Origin: Stentor coeruleus | Lineage: Eukaryota > Ciliophora > Heterotrichea > Heterotrichida > Stentoridae | Assembly (NCBI GenBank): GCA_001970955.1 | Contig: MPUH01000272.1 | Location: 1 to 64,000, forward strand | Reading direction: 5' to 3' | DNA length: 64,000 nucleotides | Shown: one piece after another, positions 41,641 to 53,573 of the stretch | How the letters are laid out: each line of letters starts with the position of its first letter | Position numbering within the stretch: the first letter of the stretch is position 1 | Program-made: the position numbers and the translations under genes | The notes under the pieces: generated by a model | What the model saw: the letters and a program-made list of their open reading frames with translations, nothing else | The model's database searches: none | Told to the model about the DNA's origin: nothing

Positions 41641-42402
41641 ATGTCTACATTTTCTTTAAAAAAATTATTATTTACTTTTATAAATATGAACAATCGGCGA
41701 ACAAATTGTGGAAACTGTCAAAGGGTATTTCCACAAATGAACATAGGTTCAAAATATATATGTCAGTGCTCAGCTGAAATATGTTCAATCTGTGGTTATA
41801 CTTTTCATAATGATTATACATGTTTTTATTATTTGACCCAGTGTGATTTTCAAATAATTGATTTGCAACAGCAAGTAAGTGATCCTTCATTACATGCTAT
41901 TCTACAATATTACTTGAATCAAGTAAGGGTATTATTTGAATCAGGTAAAGGTGGAGGAAATTTAAGGTTTGTTAGAGCACAAGCTATAGTAAATAAGCCT
42001 CTTGAGGTAAGATATGCAGCAAAAAAAGCATGTATGGCTGGACAATGTGGAGGCAGAGAGAGGGTTAATGAGGTATTTTTATGGCATGGCTCTGCTGAGT
42101 CAAATTATAACCCTATAGCAAGAGATGGTTTAAAAGTTGCTGGAGTTGATTTACCTCCAGGTGGACAAGGCTATGGACTAGGTATTTATTCTGGGAATGC
42201 AACAACTGCATCAGGGCATACTAAAGGATCAAAATGGCTCTTGCTCTTTCAAGGGATGAAAGGGAATAATAGCCCATCAACAATTACTACCATTCCTCAA
42301 TTAAATAATGGGCAGACTCATTCATTTACTGCAGGAGATATCACTGTTTTCTTCACTAAAGAGCAGATTCTTCCAAGATACCTAATAGAATTTTCTAATT
42401 AA
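41641..42402 (+). CDS. IBR zinc finger fused to a PARP catalytic domain
   Basis: PARP-type enzymes transfer ADP-ribose from NAD+. The 253-aa protein has an IBR/RBR-type zinc cluster at residues 23-61 with spacing C-x2-C-x14-C-x-C-x4-C-x2-C-x4-H-x4-C. The PARP core follows: LWHGSAESNYNPIARDGL with His149, GQGYGLGIYSGNATTASGH with Tyr183, and the last strand QILPRYLIEF. At the catalytic Glu site (usually EY) this protein has Arg246-Tyr247, so mono-ADP-ribosylation or loss of transfer is expected, not polymer building. No ubiquitin-ligase RING is present. Start could be Met17 (MNNRR). Ends in TAA. Confidence 0.85.
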   Translation: MSTFSLKKLLFTFINMNNRRTNCGNCQRVFPQMNIGSKYICQCSAEICSICGYTFHNDYTCFYYLTQCDFQIIDLQQQVSDPSLHAILQYYLNQVRVLFESGKGGGNLRFVRAQAIVNKPLEVRYAAKKACMAGQCGGRERVNEVFLWHGSAESNYNPIARDGLKVAGVDLPPGGQGYGLGIYSGNATTASGHTKGSKWLLLFQGMKGNNSPSTITTIPQLNNGQTHSFTAGDITVFFTKEQILPRYLIEFSN

Positions 42403-43199
42403 ATTCTCCTAGTTATTAGTTAAAATGTTTATCTATCAATTTTTAACTATTTTCTTTTGTTTTCTACACCAAAATCTATCATAACATATAGTTTACCAAG
42501 TCATCAACTAAAAAAAAAAATAGTTTAATAACAGCTCAATAAATATGTCTATATTAAAAAATGTCTTCATTTTTATGAGTTATTCTTTTCTTATAAGATA
42601 ATATATGATTAGATTTATAATAAAAATACTTAACCCTAGTCTTAAATACTCCAAGTTCTTCTGTAATTTGTGTTTAAATTTTTGTTATATGCAAAGAAAT
42701 CATATTGACTTGAGAAAATTATACTATGAATTTTTTTATTGTAAAAACCTATATACTATCGACTCAAGCTAGAGGATAAACAGTAAAGCTCTTCTAATAT
42801 GCAAATTCAGAGCTACCTAGAGTCTAGACTATTTTATCAATGTAAGATGTGCTTAAATATTTTCCAGAGGATTATTTGTTATTAGTAATTAGTTTAAGAT
42901 AGTCTCTTAATTCAAAATACAAATCTTAAAATTATAATTTGAGTATAGATTCTTTAGCTTTAAAGATTATCATATATGATTATAATAAAAATTTGTCATA
43001 TACCATATTTAAATCGAAATACCTTGAACTTACTTAAATAATATTTTTTATATGGAGAAATGAAGATAGAGTCTAAAATAAAAACAAGCTTTTACTTTAT
43101 AAAAAATTTATCTATATTTAAATAAGTAAAATATAAATACAATGGGCATCTTGCTTAAAAATTGATTAATGGCATAAAGTAATGCTAGCGAGTCAAATA
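42403..43199. other. Intergenic, nothing specific
   Basis: AT-rich; no gene or RNA recognised. Confidence 0.4.
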
Positions 43200-43620
43200 A
43201 AATGCTTAACTTAAAAACTGGAAAGCTTTAATCATGGCCTGAGGAGGAATATTATACTATAAGGAAACTTCCTCTCTAAATAAAGAATTACATTTATTCA
43301 ATAAATTCTGATGTTTATATTCAGGAAACTTCAGGAAATATTAGCAAAAATTCTACTTTCAAGTTCGCCTAATATATGGACCATGTGTAAAAATCATGAA
43401 ATTGAACTGATTATACAATCTCCCAAGTCTACAGATTTAAATCCTATCAAGCGAATTTGGAATTTCCTCAAAAATTCAGTATAGAAAAAAGGATGAAGTA
43501 ATAGAAGTAATTCAACTTTATACAATGAAATAACTCAAGGATCAGCTGAAAGTAAAATATAATTCTTAGCTAAAGTGAAAAAATGAAATAATTGCAAAAA
43601 GGCAGAAAATTGTAAGGTAA
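43200..43620 (+). mobile_element. Tc1/mariner transposase fossil
   Basis: A decayed DDE transposase is visible in several frames. Near 43417-43481 the frame gives QSPKSTDLNPIKRIWNFLKN, matching the Tc1 hallmark SPDLNPIENLW, with the catalytic Glu of PIE replaced by Lys. Upstream, NSDVYIQ (about 43297) corresponds to the NSEVYIQ motif, and the GGI block near 43235 to VWGGI. Stops and frame changes show it is dead. Terminal inverted repeats were not found, so the ends are uncertain. Confidence 0.65.
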
Positions 43621-44238
43621 ATAAGGATTTTGTTAGGAAAATTTCCAGAAACTGAGGTAAAACTTCGGAAATATTCTGAGTTTACTTATACAAATGAAGT
43701 TGTTAAAAAATTAATTGACTCTATATAACATAAAACAAATACAAACCAAATAATCACAGCCAGTCTTAGAAATAATCAAAGAAAATCTGACTCAAATATT
43801 TTCCGACAAATTATTGACCTTCTCCAAAAAGATAAAAGCAAATAATTATTGATAATACTTGCTTGTCTTTGACTAAATTTGATTTGACAGAGTGTTTCAC
43901 TTTAGATAACTTAAAAAATAATGATTATAATCACTTTAATTATAGGCCAGATTGTGATAGTCTTCTTAATACTAAAAATATTTATTCTTTAATAAAACTG
44001 CCAGCTATTTGTTGGAACTCAGATAGCTAGGAATTGATATCTTTGATTCTTATGAGAACTTAGAAATTTTAAGATCAAAATAGGACTCATACTTCTGGCT
44101 AATTTTGAATGTTGGAGTATATGGGCTATATATTCCAACTAAACCCAAAAACCATAAGTCTATATTTTGAAAACTTAAATTTTATAAAATACTAAATATA
44201 AGCCAAGTGTATTATTGAATCTTAAATTTCAATTTACT
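43621..44238. other. Intergenic, possible decayed remains
   Basis: Scattered short frames with protein-like composition but no recognisable domain. Could be remnants of the element upstream or another dead gene. Confidence 0.3.
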
Positions 44239-47200
44239 CTAATTGTTATGAATACTAGATTCAATGATAGCATTGGCTTTCTCTAAAAACAATTTAGCTC
44301 TGATCTTCTCTATTTTTTTCCAAGTTCTATAAAATGCTTTAAAAGCCCAATACAGACTGATCAAAAACTGCACAGCAATCGATATCCAAACACATCCTAT
44401 AACTACTTTTTCAATATTACTTTCAATTTCTTTAAGTGAATCATCCAAGAAAAAAAATGACACAACAAAAATAGTAAAAACACAAACTTCACTTAAAACA
44501 GTCGATATCAATAAAGACCAATTTTTAAAAGGCCTAAAGTAAACTAAATAGATTGAAAAAAAAAATGAGCATAAAACTTGAATACTATTTTGAATATAAA
44601 GATTTTGGGTAAGAAAAACTTGGCATACTAAGTAAATAAATCTTCTTAAAAAATAAAAAAAATAATATTGAGAGTACCAGAAACCTGAGCGAATTTTAAA
44701 TTCAGAATAAAAACTTCCCCATTTTTTCATGAAATCAGGTGTTTCGATAATAATATCTTCTTTATTAAGGAAAGAACAGATAAAAAATAAAAAAGGTGTA
44801 AGGCAGAAAAGTATCTGAGTAAATTTTACTATGAAGGCTGCAGCTGGTAAGATGTTAAAATAACCTTGTAAAGGATATAGGATACTCTAAGTAAAAATTA
44901 CTGAGCGGAGTTGAATAATAGCACAAACTCCTATATCAAGATAAGCTTGTATCCAAAATCTAATAAAAAATGAGTACTTATAGTTCGCAAATATCTTGGT
45001 TATTTTTGGTGAATTTTCAAGTAATTTGCACTTACTAAAGAAATAAAAAATCGGCAAAAAGCACAAAACTGTAAAAAAACTTGTAAATAATTGCCCAGAA
45101 TTCAGCCAAAAAACTGAGCTCGTATTTCCTAATTTTCGAGCTTGTAAATAAGGTTCAGTTGTAGCATTTGGTGAAAAAATATACAACCCAGCATTTGGGA
45201 AAATATTATATTTGCCAAAACTACTGAAAAAATTATATAATTTTGGGGTTAGAGGATTACCGCCTAATGGGATATAAGAAATTAATTGGAATGTGCTTAA
45301 TAATGCCCATATTGATGATGGATTACTTATAATTGCACAACCTATTCCTATTGATACTACAGCTTTAGCAGATGAAGTTACACTTTTGGCTGTATTTTTA
45401 GCTTCTACACTGTTTATTGATTCTATGTATTCATAAAGTTCACTATTATATATTTTTTCTTTAAGAATCTTACCAGATTTGCTGTATATAAAATTTGAAG
45501 ATAAGTCAATAGTTATTTTTGTACCTTTAGGAATATCTGATGTAAATAGCAAAGATAAGTAAAAAGATGTAGAATTTATTTGATAAAATTTGAATGTAAA
45601 AGGATAAGATGGAGTAAGATTTACATTTATTGAATAGTTACTAAGCGGATTCTCAGTTTCTTCTGAGAATAAAAGGATAACTTTGTTTATTTTACTTACT
45701 GATATTGATGCATAAAAATAATCTTCATTGCATTTACTATTTTCATTATAATAACCTTTTTTGCAGATACATACTGAATTTAAAATCTTAGCATTTTCAA
45801 CACATTCATCACACAATTGATCATTAGAACATTTCGCACATAGTTCAGGACATTTATTGCAATTTGTATTATTAGCATAAAACCCTTCTTTGCAATCAGC
45901 CACACAATTGTAATGATTATCTACAATTAATAACTTATTCTCACATGAAGTGCATTGTTTAAGAGAAATACAATCTAAGCATGGACTAGTGCAATTTTTA
46001 CATTGAAAATCTTCATAAAACATGAGTTTTGGGCATTCAGAGCACAACCCCGAAGAAGCGAGCATTATAGGATCCTTACAAGAATCACAGTTTTTAGATG
46101 ATGAGCAAGTAAAGCAGGACTGATGACATGAAGAGCATTGATAAGTATCTAGTTTTTCCATATAAAACCCATCTGAACAAAAGCAGGCATTTAAGTATTC
46201 ATAAGAGTTTTTAGGACATAAACATGAATTATCAATAGAATTTGAATAATCTATAATACATTGGCATTCTTTTCCTATAATTTTAGCATTTATATCTTTG
46301 CACTTTAAGCATTGAGTTTTATCGCATTGACTACAGTTTTTACCACATTCAAGGCACTCCCAAGTCCCATCATTTTTAAAATTTTTGTAATAACCATCCT
46401 TGCAAGTGCATCCAGAAATATTATTAATAATAGCATTTTCATCTATACATTCTAAGCAAATGTCTGCCTGATCACATGTTGCACAATCAGAATGGCAATT
46501 GAAGCACTCACAATTAAAAAAATAATACTTATCAGCACATGTAGTTATTTTGCTTGTCAACACTGAATTGGAACAAATTTGAATTTCTTTATTGTTTATA
46601 TTAAAACAACTTTGTGTAGATACTTGGCAATCAAGACACAAAGAACCTGAGCATCCATAAGAGCATCCTTCAGGACAAGAATCAGTTGCCCCATTCTGCA
46701 TTGAATCGAAATTGATTGAAATACAATGAAGTTCTCCGTCTTGCAAAATAGCTGGATCACAAGATAAAGGGCATGCTTCAACTAAGCAATTTCCAGGAAT
46801 ATATGTATTTCCATAAAAATCTGTTGTTGTAATAATATTATCGAAAATACCAAAATACCAAAAGAATCCTTCAACTGAACGTGTTGACGAATCTTTATGC
46901 CCAAGATAACTCAAAAAGTCAACAGTTTCCTCTACAAAATCTAAAGTACTTGTGAATTCTATTTGTGAAACTCCATTAATATAAACCTTTCCTTGAGTTC
47001 TATCAAAAGTTTGCACCAATAATTGCCAAGTTCCTTAATAAATATTACCTGATGAAAATGTGTTGCTCGGACTAAATGAGCCCTCAGCATAAGTTTTATC
47101 TTTAAATCTTACCCAAATTTGTTGATAATTAACCCCCACTTTTAGTTTCATAATATGACTATCATCTGCTGTACTATACCTAAAAAAAAGTAAATAATCA

Positions 47201-47508
47201 TAAGAACTTCCTACCATGATCCACATAACAATAGAGAACTTGGGGGATATATAAAAATTTTCTATAATAAAATCATTTGGAGGTAGTTTTATACAATTTT
47301 CAATATCTTTAGCGAAATAAGCTCCTCTATCAGTGGGCTTAGTATCGTAGTCAGTAGTTAATGAGCTTTCACCATTAACAGCATGACGGCTATTTCCTGA
47401 AGTATCATAGAAAACTTGACCGAAATTTTTTGAGAACTTGTATTCAAGGATTTTTTCAGATAGGCTTAGGCTTATTATTAAGCTTAAGCTAAGGATGTTT
47501 AAAATCAT
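44239..47508 (-). CDS. Cys-rich multipass surface protein with LamG-like head (1079 aa, two introns)
   Basis: Three frames join through two 15-nt introns: gtaatatttattaag (47048-47034) and gtaatttttacttag (44901-44887). Residues 1-18 are a signal peptide (ILNILSLSLIISLSLSEK). A LamG/concanavalin-like domain follows (YFAKDIENCIKLPP, TWQLLVQTFDRTQGKVYING). Then a furin/growth-factor-receptor-type Cys-rich region with many CxxC units (CATCDQADICLECID, CDSCKD) and, C-terminally, several transmembrane helices (LRRFIYLVCQVFL, IGCVWISIAVQFLISLYWAF). This architecture is common in ciliate surface proteins. Ends in TAG. A sensor or adhesion role is likely but not shown. Confidence 0.85.
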
Positions 47509-48741
47509 TTATTAAAATTGGTCTACCATAATGATTTATCGTAAAGGATAAATTTTAGATTTAGACTTTGGAAATATGATTTTATATGATAAATATGCTT
47601 GAGTGTAGTGTAAAATTTAGTTTATTTTTATGATTATATATGATGAACTAAAAAAATATACTTATAGAGTTTGATTGATACAATGAAATATTAATAGCAT
47701 CGACAGAAATTTGCAATTGATACGAAATTTAATGATAGATTTTAGAGGATTACTCTAATCAAAGATAAAAACTATTTTTATTGGAAATTTTGTACCTTTT
47801 AAAACATAAAAAATGAAGTCACTTTATATATAAGTTTATAAATTCTTATGTTTATAAACATAAAAAATCATCTAGTTGTTAAAGCATTTAGGCTTTGAAA
47901 TTAATTTTTCTATTTAATTATTCAGATTAAAGTTGTAGTAAACTATTTGATAAATTTGATTTTGGTAAGTAATTAAATTATATGTTTTTATGTCTAATAA
48001 ATATATTTAACTATACAACTAAGTATATTTAATAAATATTATTGAAGATATATAATTAATCATATATTGTTGATGATATAGTTTGCAAATATAAAATGTT
48101 GATAAGATTTTAGAAATAATAAAAAGGATTTTAAAGTTTAGAATCAGCTTGAAAACTAGAAAATAATAGAATTTCTTCTTATTTAAATAACTCAATAACT
48201 CTCTACTATACTAAACTTGAAGAAATTTTACTTTAAAAAATCAGAATTTATATTTTAGCAAACAAACTAAATAAAGAACTGACAGGAGGCTTTAAAATAT
48301 AAATGCAATCAAAAAAATCTATAATCAATAGTTATTTAAGATTAAGGTTTTGATATAAAATAATAATAAAATGTAAGCTCACCTTTCTATGTATATCAAT
48401 TGAAATTTATGGAAATAATCAAGATTGAGATACTCAAATGAATATGTTATAAATTCAAAATAGTAAAAGTTTTAATATTATTCAAATCAAAAGGGATTTG
48501 CACTTCTTGCTGATTTTCTTTAAAAATATGCTTGGCTAGTTAAATATTTTTACCATATTCAGAATGCATATAGTAAATATGAAAACTTTATATCACTATT
48601 TACATAAAACTTTATTATCTGATTATCATAAGAATTTGTTGATATATATATTCATATTTCACACAATAAAATTCTAAAAAAATCACCCATCATAAAATAT
48701 AAACCTTTTCTAACATATTGTCCTACTATAATAAAAAATAA
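47509..48741. other. 1.2-kb AT-rich intergenic region
   Basis: Divergent upstream flank of the Cys-rich and WD40 genes. No gene, repeat or RNA recognised. Confidence 0.45.
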
Positions 48742-51531
48742 ATGGATCCTCCTACAACTGATACCTTAGAAGGCATCTTATCACTTTTCTCACAGCAACT
48801 TTGTGGCTATAGTGACTGTTACCAATCGATTTCTGGAACTTCTCTTATAGTTTTCAGCTTAAGCAACAACAGTTTAAGAATTTTTGATGTGCTTTTGAAC
48901 AAGACCATATGCGATCTCTCAGGGCACTCTGCTAAAATAACATGCATTTATGTCTCAAATTCTTATATAGTATCAGCAAGTGAAGATTCAAAAATTATCA
49001 TTTGGAAAAGATTAGATTTGTCAACTTTTAAAATTCTATCAGAATCTTTAGGAGCACCAACAAAAATTGCTATAGGATTAAATGAAAGGTATCTTATAGT
49101 AAAACTGTGGCATAGGCATTTTTTTATATATGATTTACATTGCCAAATACAGCTGAAAATTAATTTTGATACAAAAAGTGATAATTTTATATTAGCTAAT
49201 GATAAGTATTTGATTATAAAACAAAGCCGACTAGATTTGATTGTTTACAACCTTGAAACAAACATTGTAGTATATTCTTTCAATATGGCAATATTTGATT
49301 TTATAGCTACTAATAAACTGTTATTAATTGAAAACAATTATTATAATATCTATGGATTAGTACTTGAAACTAATACTAAATTTTCTTTTAAAACAAATTA
49401 TGCTGAGATTAAGCCATTATATGTAACAGATGAATATATAATTTCAAGTTCTACAAAAAAATTAGTTATTTATACATCTCAACCTTCTTTTACATTTCTT
49501 TATGAACTCGACACTTCTAATAACTCTAAAGATTGTGTTTTAATCATTTCTTCAATGCTATTCTATATTGAGGATACAAATATTATAGTCTTTGATTTGA
49601 AAGCTTTAGAAAAAAAATCAATTCTTTCAGGACATACAAAAGAAATCAAAAAAATTTTAGCATCAGAGAACTTCAAAAAACTAATCGTTTATGACAATGA
49701 CGAGTTTTTAAGTGTTTGGGATTTGGATAAATTTTCTCAGATTTATGTTAAACAAATAAAGATTAGAGATTTTTATAATTTTATAGAAGGAGATAAGTAT
49801 TTATTATATACACCATGGCCTGGAAAACTTACAAGTCTAAATTTAGAAAATTTTAGCTTTGATGATATTATTGTAGGACATGCATTTAATGTTTATAACT
49901 TTATAGTGACTTACGACAGAAAAATTTTAGTTACTGCAGGATTTGACTGGATGATTAAAATTTGGGATTATCAGACAGGCCAGCAATTAGGAACATTAGG
50001 CAAATACCCTCAAATTAAAGTATTTATAATAACAGGAGATAATTTATACCTTATTGCTTGGTGTGAAGAGCTTTCTTTATTAATTTGGGAATTAGCGACA
50101 ATGACAGAAATATTATATGTAAATCCTTTTAGTTATTGCATTATAGAAATCTATCCTACTAAAGATTATTATACAATCCGCACATCTTTTAATAGATATT
50201 ATACTTGGAATCCTCATGAAAATCGTCTGATATCTGAAATAAAATTAAAAACAGTTACTACTGCATTTTTACATATAGAAAAAGATTCACTTATTCTTTC
50301 AGGAGACAATCGAGGTAACCTTTATGCTTATTCTCTTAAATTTACTTCAATTTCAATTGCGAAATCTAATCCAAAAATTTATGTTTGGCATTATTTACGT
50401 ATTCATGATATAAAACAAAGTCCTGATAAGAAATTTATTTTAACTTTAAGTGATGATCTAAGTATTCGTTACTGGACATATCCTGATTTCAAAAAGGAAA
50501 AGATTATAGATTTGATAAACCCAGTTTATTCCATTGATTTCTATCGAGGATCAGAATCAAAACTTTTGCTATGTGGAGAAACTCATTTTAACTTAGTATC
50601 TGAAGAAAAACTTTTTAGTTCAATGCCTATTTATTATCCCAATTTCAACATAAAAATCGAAAAAGTTCTTATAAATTCTACAGGAAAATATCTTATTACC
50701 CTTGCCAACTCAATTTCTTTAATCATATGGAAGTTTCCTAGTTTCGAATTTTGTAATGAAAGGTATGTTGAATATGCTATATTGTTAGTAGATTATATAG
50801 AAAGTGAAGATTATGTTATTTGTGTAAATAAGCGGTCGATCTTTATATACCCACCTAATAATATTCGAAAAAGTGTTAGTCTAACTGATGATATTATAGC
50901 CTGCCTTCCAAATAAATCACAAAAGTTAATTTTTTACGTGTGCTGTTTTTGTTTATACTATTTTGCCTGTGCTAATACTGAAGAAATTTTTAAAATTCCA
51001 GTGCTTAATAAAAAGATTAAAAATTTTGTTATAACTGATAACAATATTATAGTTATGCTTACTTTAGAAGGACAAGTTATATTATGGGATTTTGAATTAG
51101 AAAAAGAAATAGGATTTTTTATGGAAGAAGGACCAATTATCAAAATGGTCTTAGACAATGAAAATACTCATATAATAACTTATACATTAGGTATTATACG
51201 AATATGGAATCTTTCTTCAATTGAGTTAATAAAAGAAATTTCAGTTCAGTATCCAAAATGTGTAAGTAACTTTAGAGTTGTTGGAGATTATATTTTACTA
51301 TGTGATAATTATAGAGAAAAATATTTATGGAATAAAAAAACATATAAGGATTTGATGCCAAAGAAGTTGATAAGAAGCATAAAAGGGATTTGGGATATAA
51401 GCCCTGATGGAAAATATCTTGTCACAGTAGAGAATGATAAATTACAGATAGAGAGTGATTGGGTTAAGTTAGGCTTATCAAAGAAATATTGTTTGGTCAA
51501 TTTACTTAGAAAAAAAATTAGATTTAAGTAA
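48742..51531 (+). CDS. Large WD40-repeat protein (929 aa)
   Basis: The protein is a run of WD40 blades, at least two propellers' worth. Clear units: LSGHSAKITCIYVSNSYIVS, ASEDSKIIIWKR, then LSGHTKEIKKILASENFKKL, VGHAFNVYNFIVTYDRKILV, TAGFDWMIKIWDYQTG. Later blades are degenerate, with W and D of the WD dipeptide often changed. No other domain or membrane segment. Scaffold role by family; partner unknown. Ends in TAA. Long AT-rich flanks on both sides. Confidence 0.85.
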   Translation: MDPPTTDTLEGILSLFSQQLCGYSDCYQSISGTSLIVFSLSNNSLRIFDVLLNKTICDLSGHSAKITCIYVSNSYIVSASEDSKIIIWKRLDLSTFKILSESLGAPTKIAIGLNERYLIVKLWHRHFFIYDLHCQIQLKINFDTKSDNFILANDKYLIIKQSRLDLIVYNLETNIVVYSFNMAIFDFIATNKLLLIENNYYNIYGLVLETNTKFSFKTNYAEIKPLYVTDEYIISSSTKKLVIYTSQPSFTFLYELDTSNNSKDCVLIISSMLFYIEDTNIIVFDLKALEKKSILSGHTKEIKKILASENFKKLIVYDNDEFLSVWDLDKFSQIYVKQIKIRDFYNFIEGDKYLLYTPWPGKLTSLNLENFSFDDIIVGHAFNVYNFIVTYDRKILVTAGFDWMIKIWDYQTGQQLGTLGKYPQIKVFIITGDNLYLIAWCEELSLLIWELATMTEILYVNPFSYCIIEIYPTKDYYTIRTSFNRYYTWNPHENRLISEIKLKTVTTAFLHIEKDSLILSGDNRGNLYAYSLKFTSISIAKSNPKIYVWHYLRIHDIKQSPDKKFILTLSDDLSIRYWTYPDFKKEKIIDLINPVYSIDFYRGSESKLLLCGETHFNLVSEEKLFSSMPIYYPNFNIKIEKVLINSTGKYLITLANSISLIIWKFPSFEFCNERYVEYAILLVDYIESEDYVICVNKRSIFIYPPNNIRKSVSLTDDIIACLPNKSQKLIFYVCCFCLYYFACANTEEIFKIPVLNKKIKNFVITDNNIIVMLTLEGQVILWDFELEKEIGFFMEEGPIIKMVLDNENTHIITYTLGIIRIWNLSSIELIKEISVQYPKCVSNFRVVGDYILLCDNYREKYLWNKKTYKDLMPKKLIRSIKGIWDISPDGKYLVTVENDKLQIESDWVKLGLSKKYCLVNLLRKKIRFK

Positions 51532-51553
51532 TTAGGAGTTAGGAGTTATAATA

Positions 51554-53105
51554 ATATCTAAAGTTGATAGCCTCATGTGAAGGATTGAAAAAATCCATAA
51601 TGAATTAGGAGGAAATCTTATAGATGTAAGATAATCCTCAAGAACATACTCAACATTGAATAAAATTTCATTCTATTAAATCATTCCAAGTAGAAAATAA
51701 TCGAACTTTAGAATCTAATACTCAGCAATAAAACACAGAGACTCTACTCAAATAATCAAACTAAAATATAAAATCATCTTATTAATTAAAGAGGGAAATA
51801 ATAATCTAGAAGATCTCTACAAGATTATTAAAAAACAAAACTAATTCAAATGTAATAATATATAGTTATTTAGTTCAATTGATATTGAAGGCAAAGATAA
51901 TAAATATAGATGGTTTGTTAAAAGACTAGATGATATGAAAAGTTAAAAACTTTGGGGATATGTTGATAAATGTATTAATCAGGATTTGCAGAACACAAAA
52001 GCTGAGCGAGATCTTGAGAGATTATTATTGAGAAAATTAAAAGGAATAGAAGGAGTGCTGTCAGATTTTAACAAAGAAGTTTTAGTAGATGAAAGAATAT
52101 GGATAGGAAAATTGATGAGTATGCAGATAAATTATGGAGAGCATCCTTGAATTTAAAAACAAAGCTATGAATATAAATAATGCTCTTAAAGAAAGGATTA
52201 AAATCTTGAAGATTATCCTAAAAATTATATATTTTGTATTGACTTATTTCTTGCTATACTGAAGTTGATAAAGCTTCTAATGAAGCCGCATACCTACTAA
52301 ACATGCAAAACTATGTTGCAGATTTCTAGTCATTTCGCACCTTGCAATAAATTTATAAAATTCCAAAAATCTTAATTCCTAATGGGGAAAATATTTGAGT
52401 ATTCCAAAACTAAATTGGTATCAACATATAGATTTTAATCATCATATCCCTCATATATAGATTCGAGCTAACATATTTAATCAAATATAAAATGTGTATA
52501 TAATATATAAATGCTATTATAGCTAATAATTAAGCCAAAGTATTATCAAAACTTCAGTGGTCAGAGTGACAATTTTTATGACTAGTCATTTCACGTTGAA
52601 ATTTCTTTTTCCCTGCGTATCCGGCGCCAAAGTTTTATGTCTTCCAGTAATAGTTAGGCCTTCTAAGAGGTAGGGAAGCTTGTTTATACCTTTTCAGGTA
52701 TCCGGTCGGCCTGAGAAGATTACTTAGGCTATTCACAACTTAATGAATTACTATGACAAGCTTGGAACCAAATTTTGAAAAGTATAAAAAAGGTCATATA
52801 TGCCTTAAGTATTTTAGAGTAGAAGAAATACTAAAAAGCTTCCATTTTAATAATAATTGTGTTCTGGTCCTACAACCTCTTTCATATGTAGATTTATTAG
52901 AGCGGGCTAGTGTCCCAACTATTGAATGCCTATAGGAATTATCACATACGATTATCTTGATGAATTTGTTGAACTGATCAATAGCAAGATGGGAACAACT
53001 TAAAAAAAGTAATTATCAAGGTCAAATCTGGAGATAAATTTTATTTACACTTTGTTTGCTGATTGGGCGAGTTGCCGTTGCTTAAATATTTTATTAAAAT
53101 TCAGC
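51554..53105 (+). pseudogene. Decayed copy of the SNARE gene at 55133, interrupted by an insertion
   Basis: Parts at 51554-52210 and 52950-53105 match the SNARE gene base by base over long stretches (AAAGTTGAT, AGGATTGAAAAAAT, TTAATTAAAGAGG, GGAGATAAATTTT). The start ATG is ATA here, and several stops and indels break the frame. The two intron positions are kept as shortened relics, so this is a DNA-level duplication, not a retrocopy. A 739-bp segment splits it. Confidence 0.85.
52211..52949. mobile_element. 739-bp insertion flanked by GATTATC direct repeats
   Basis: GATTATC occurs at 52211-52217 and again at 52950-52956; the sequence between has no counterpart in the intact SNARE gene. Inside it, a GC-rich island near 52600-52740 contains GTATCCGG twice (52617-52624 and 52698-52705). 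No terminal inverted repeats were seen. A 60-codon frame at 52753-52935 lacks a recognisable domain. Family unknown: an IES-like segment or a non-autonomous transposon fits. Confidence 0.5.
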
Positions 53106-53573
53106 TTAGGGTAAGGTATTTTAATTTATATATGCAAATTTATTGTTATAATAAATATAATCAAAAATAAAATACTTTGAAGTGCTAGATTAGCTTAAAT
53201 CATATTAGTACTCCTTTTCTTTTAAAATTAGGATTTGCTATTACGAATATTGTATAAAAAATGTTTAATTCATTTAATCGAATTCTATAATATAACTAAT
53301 ATTAGATTCTGTATATGTGTTCTTAACATCTTATTTGCCTTGCTTTGCATTTCAATTTTATATAGGAAAGATGAAATAGGTAAATTAAAAAACTGTTTTG
53401 GTATCCTGCGATTTAAAGCGTATTTTTCGTCCAAAAATTTCGCATAATCCTTAAAAATTTAGAGTTTTTTGACTCTAGATGGGTTGTTTGAATATAAGCT
53501 ATGAAATATACTTAAACTTTATATTATATATGGTTGATAAAATCTGATGCATATTAAATTAGAATGCATTTTA
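53106..53573. other. Intergenic after the SNARE copy
   Basis: AT-rich, no gene recognised; a 70-codon hydrophobic frame at 53235 looks spurious. Confidence 0.35.

Noticed and set aside
52753-52935. 60-codon frame inside the 739-bp insertion
   Set aside because: No domain, no matching flank; could not be told from chance.
53235-53447. 70-codon frame
   Set aside because: Hydrophobic, Ile/Cys-rich, no recognisable family, codon use unlike the real genes nearby.
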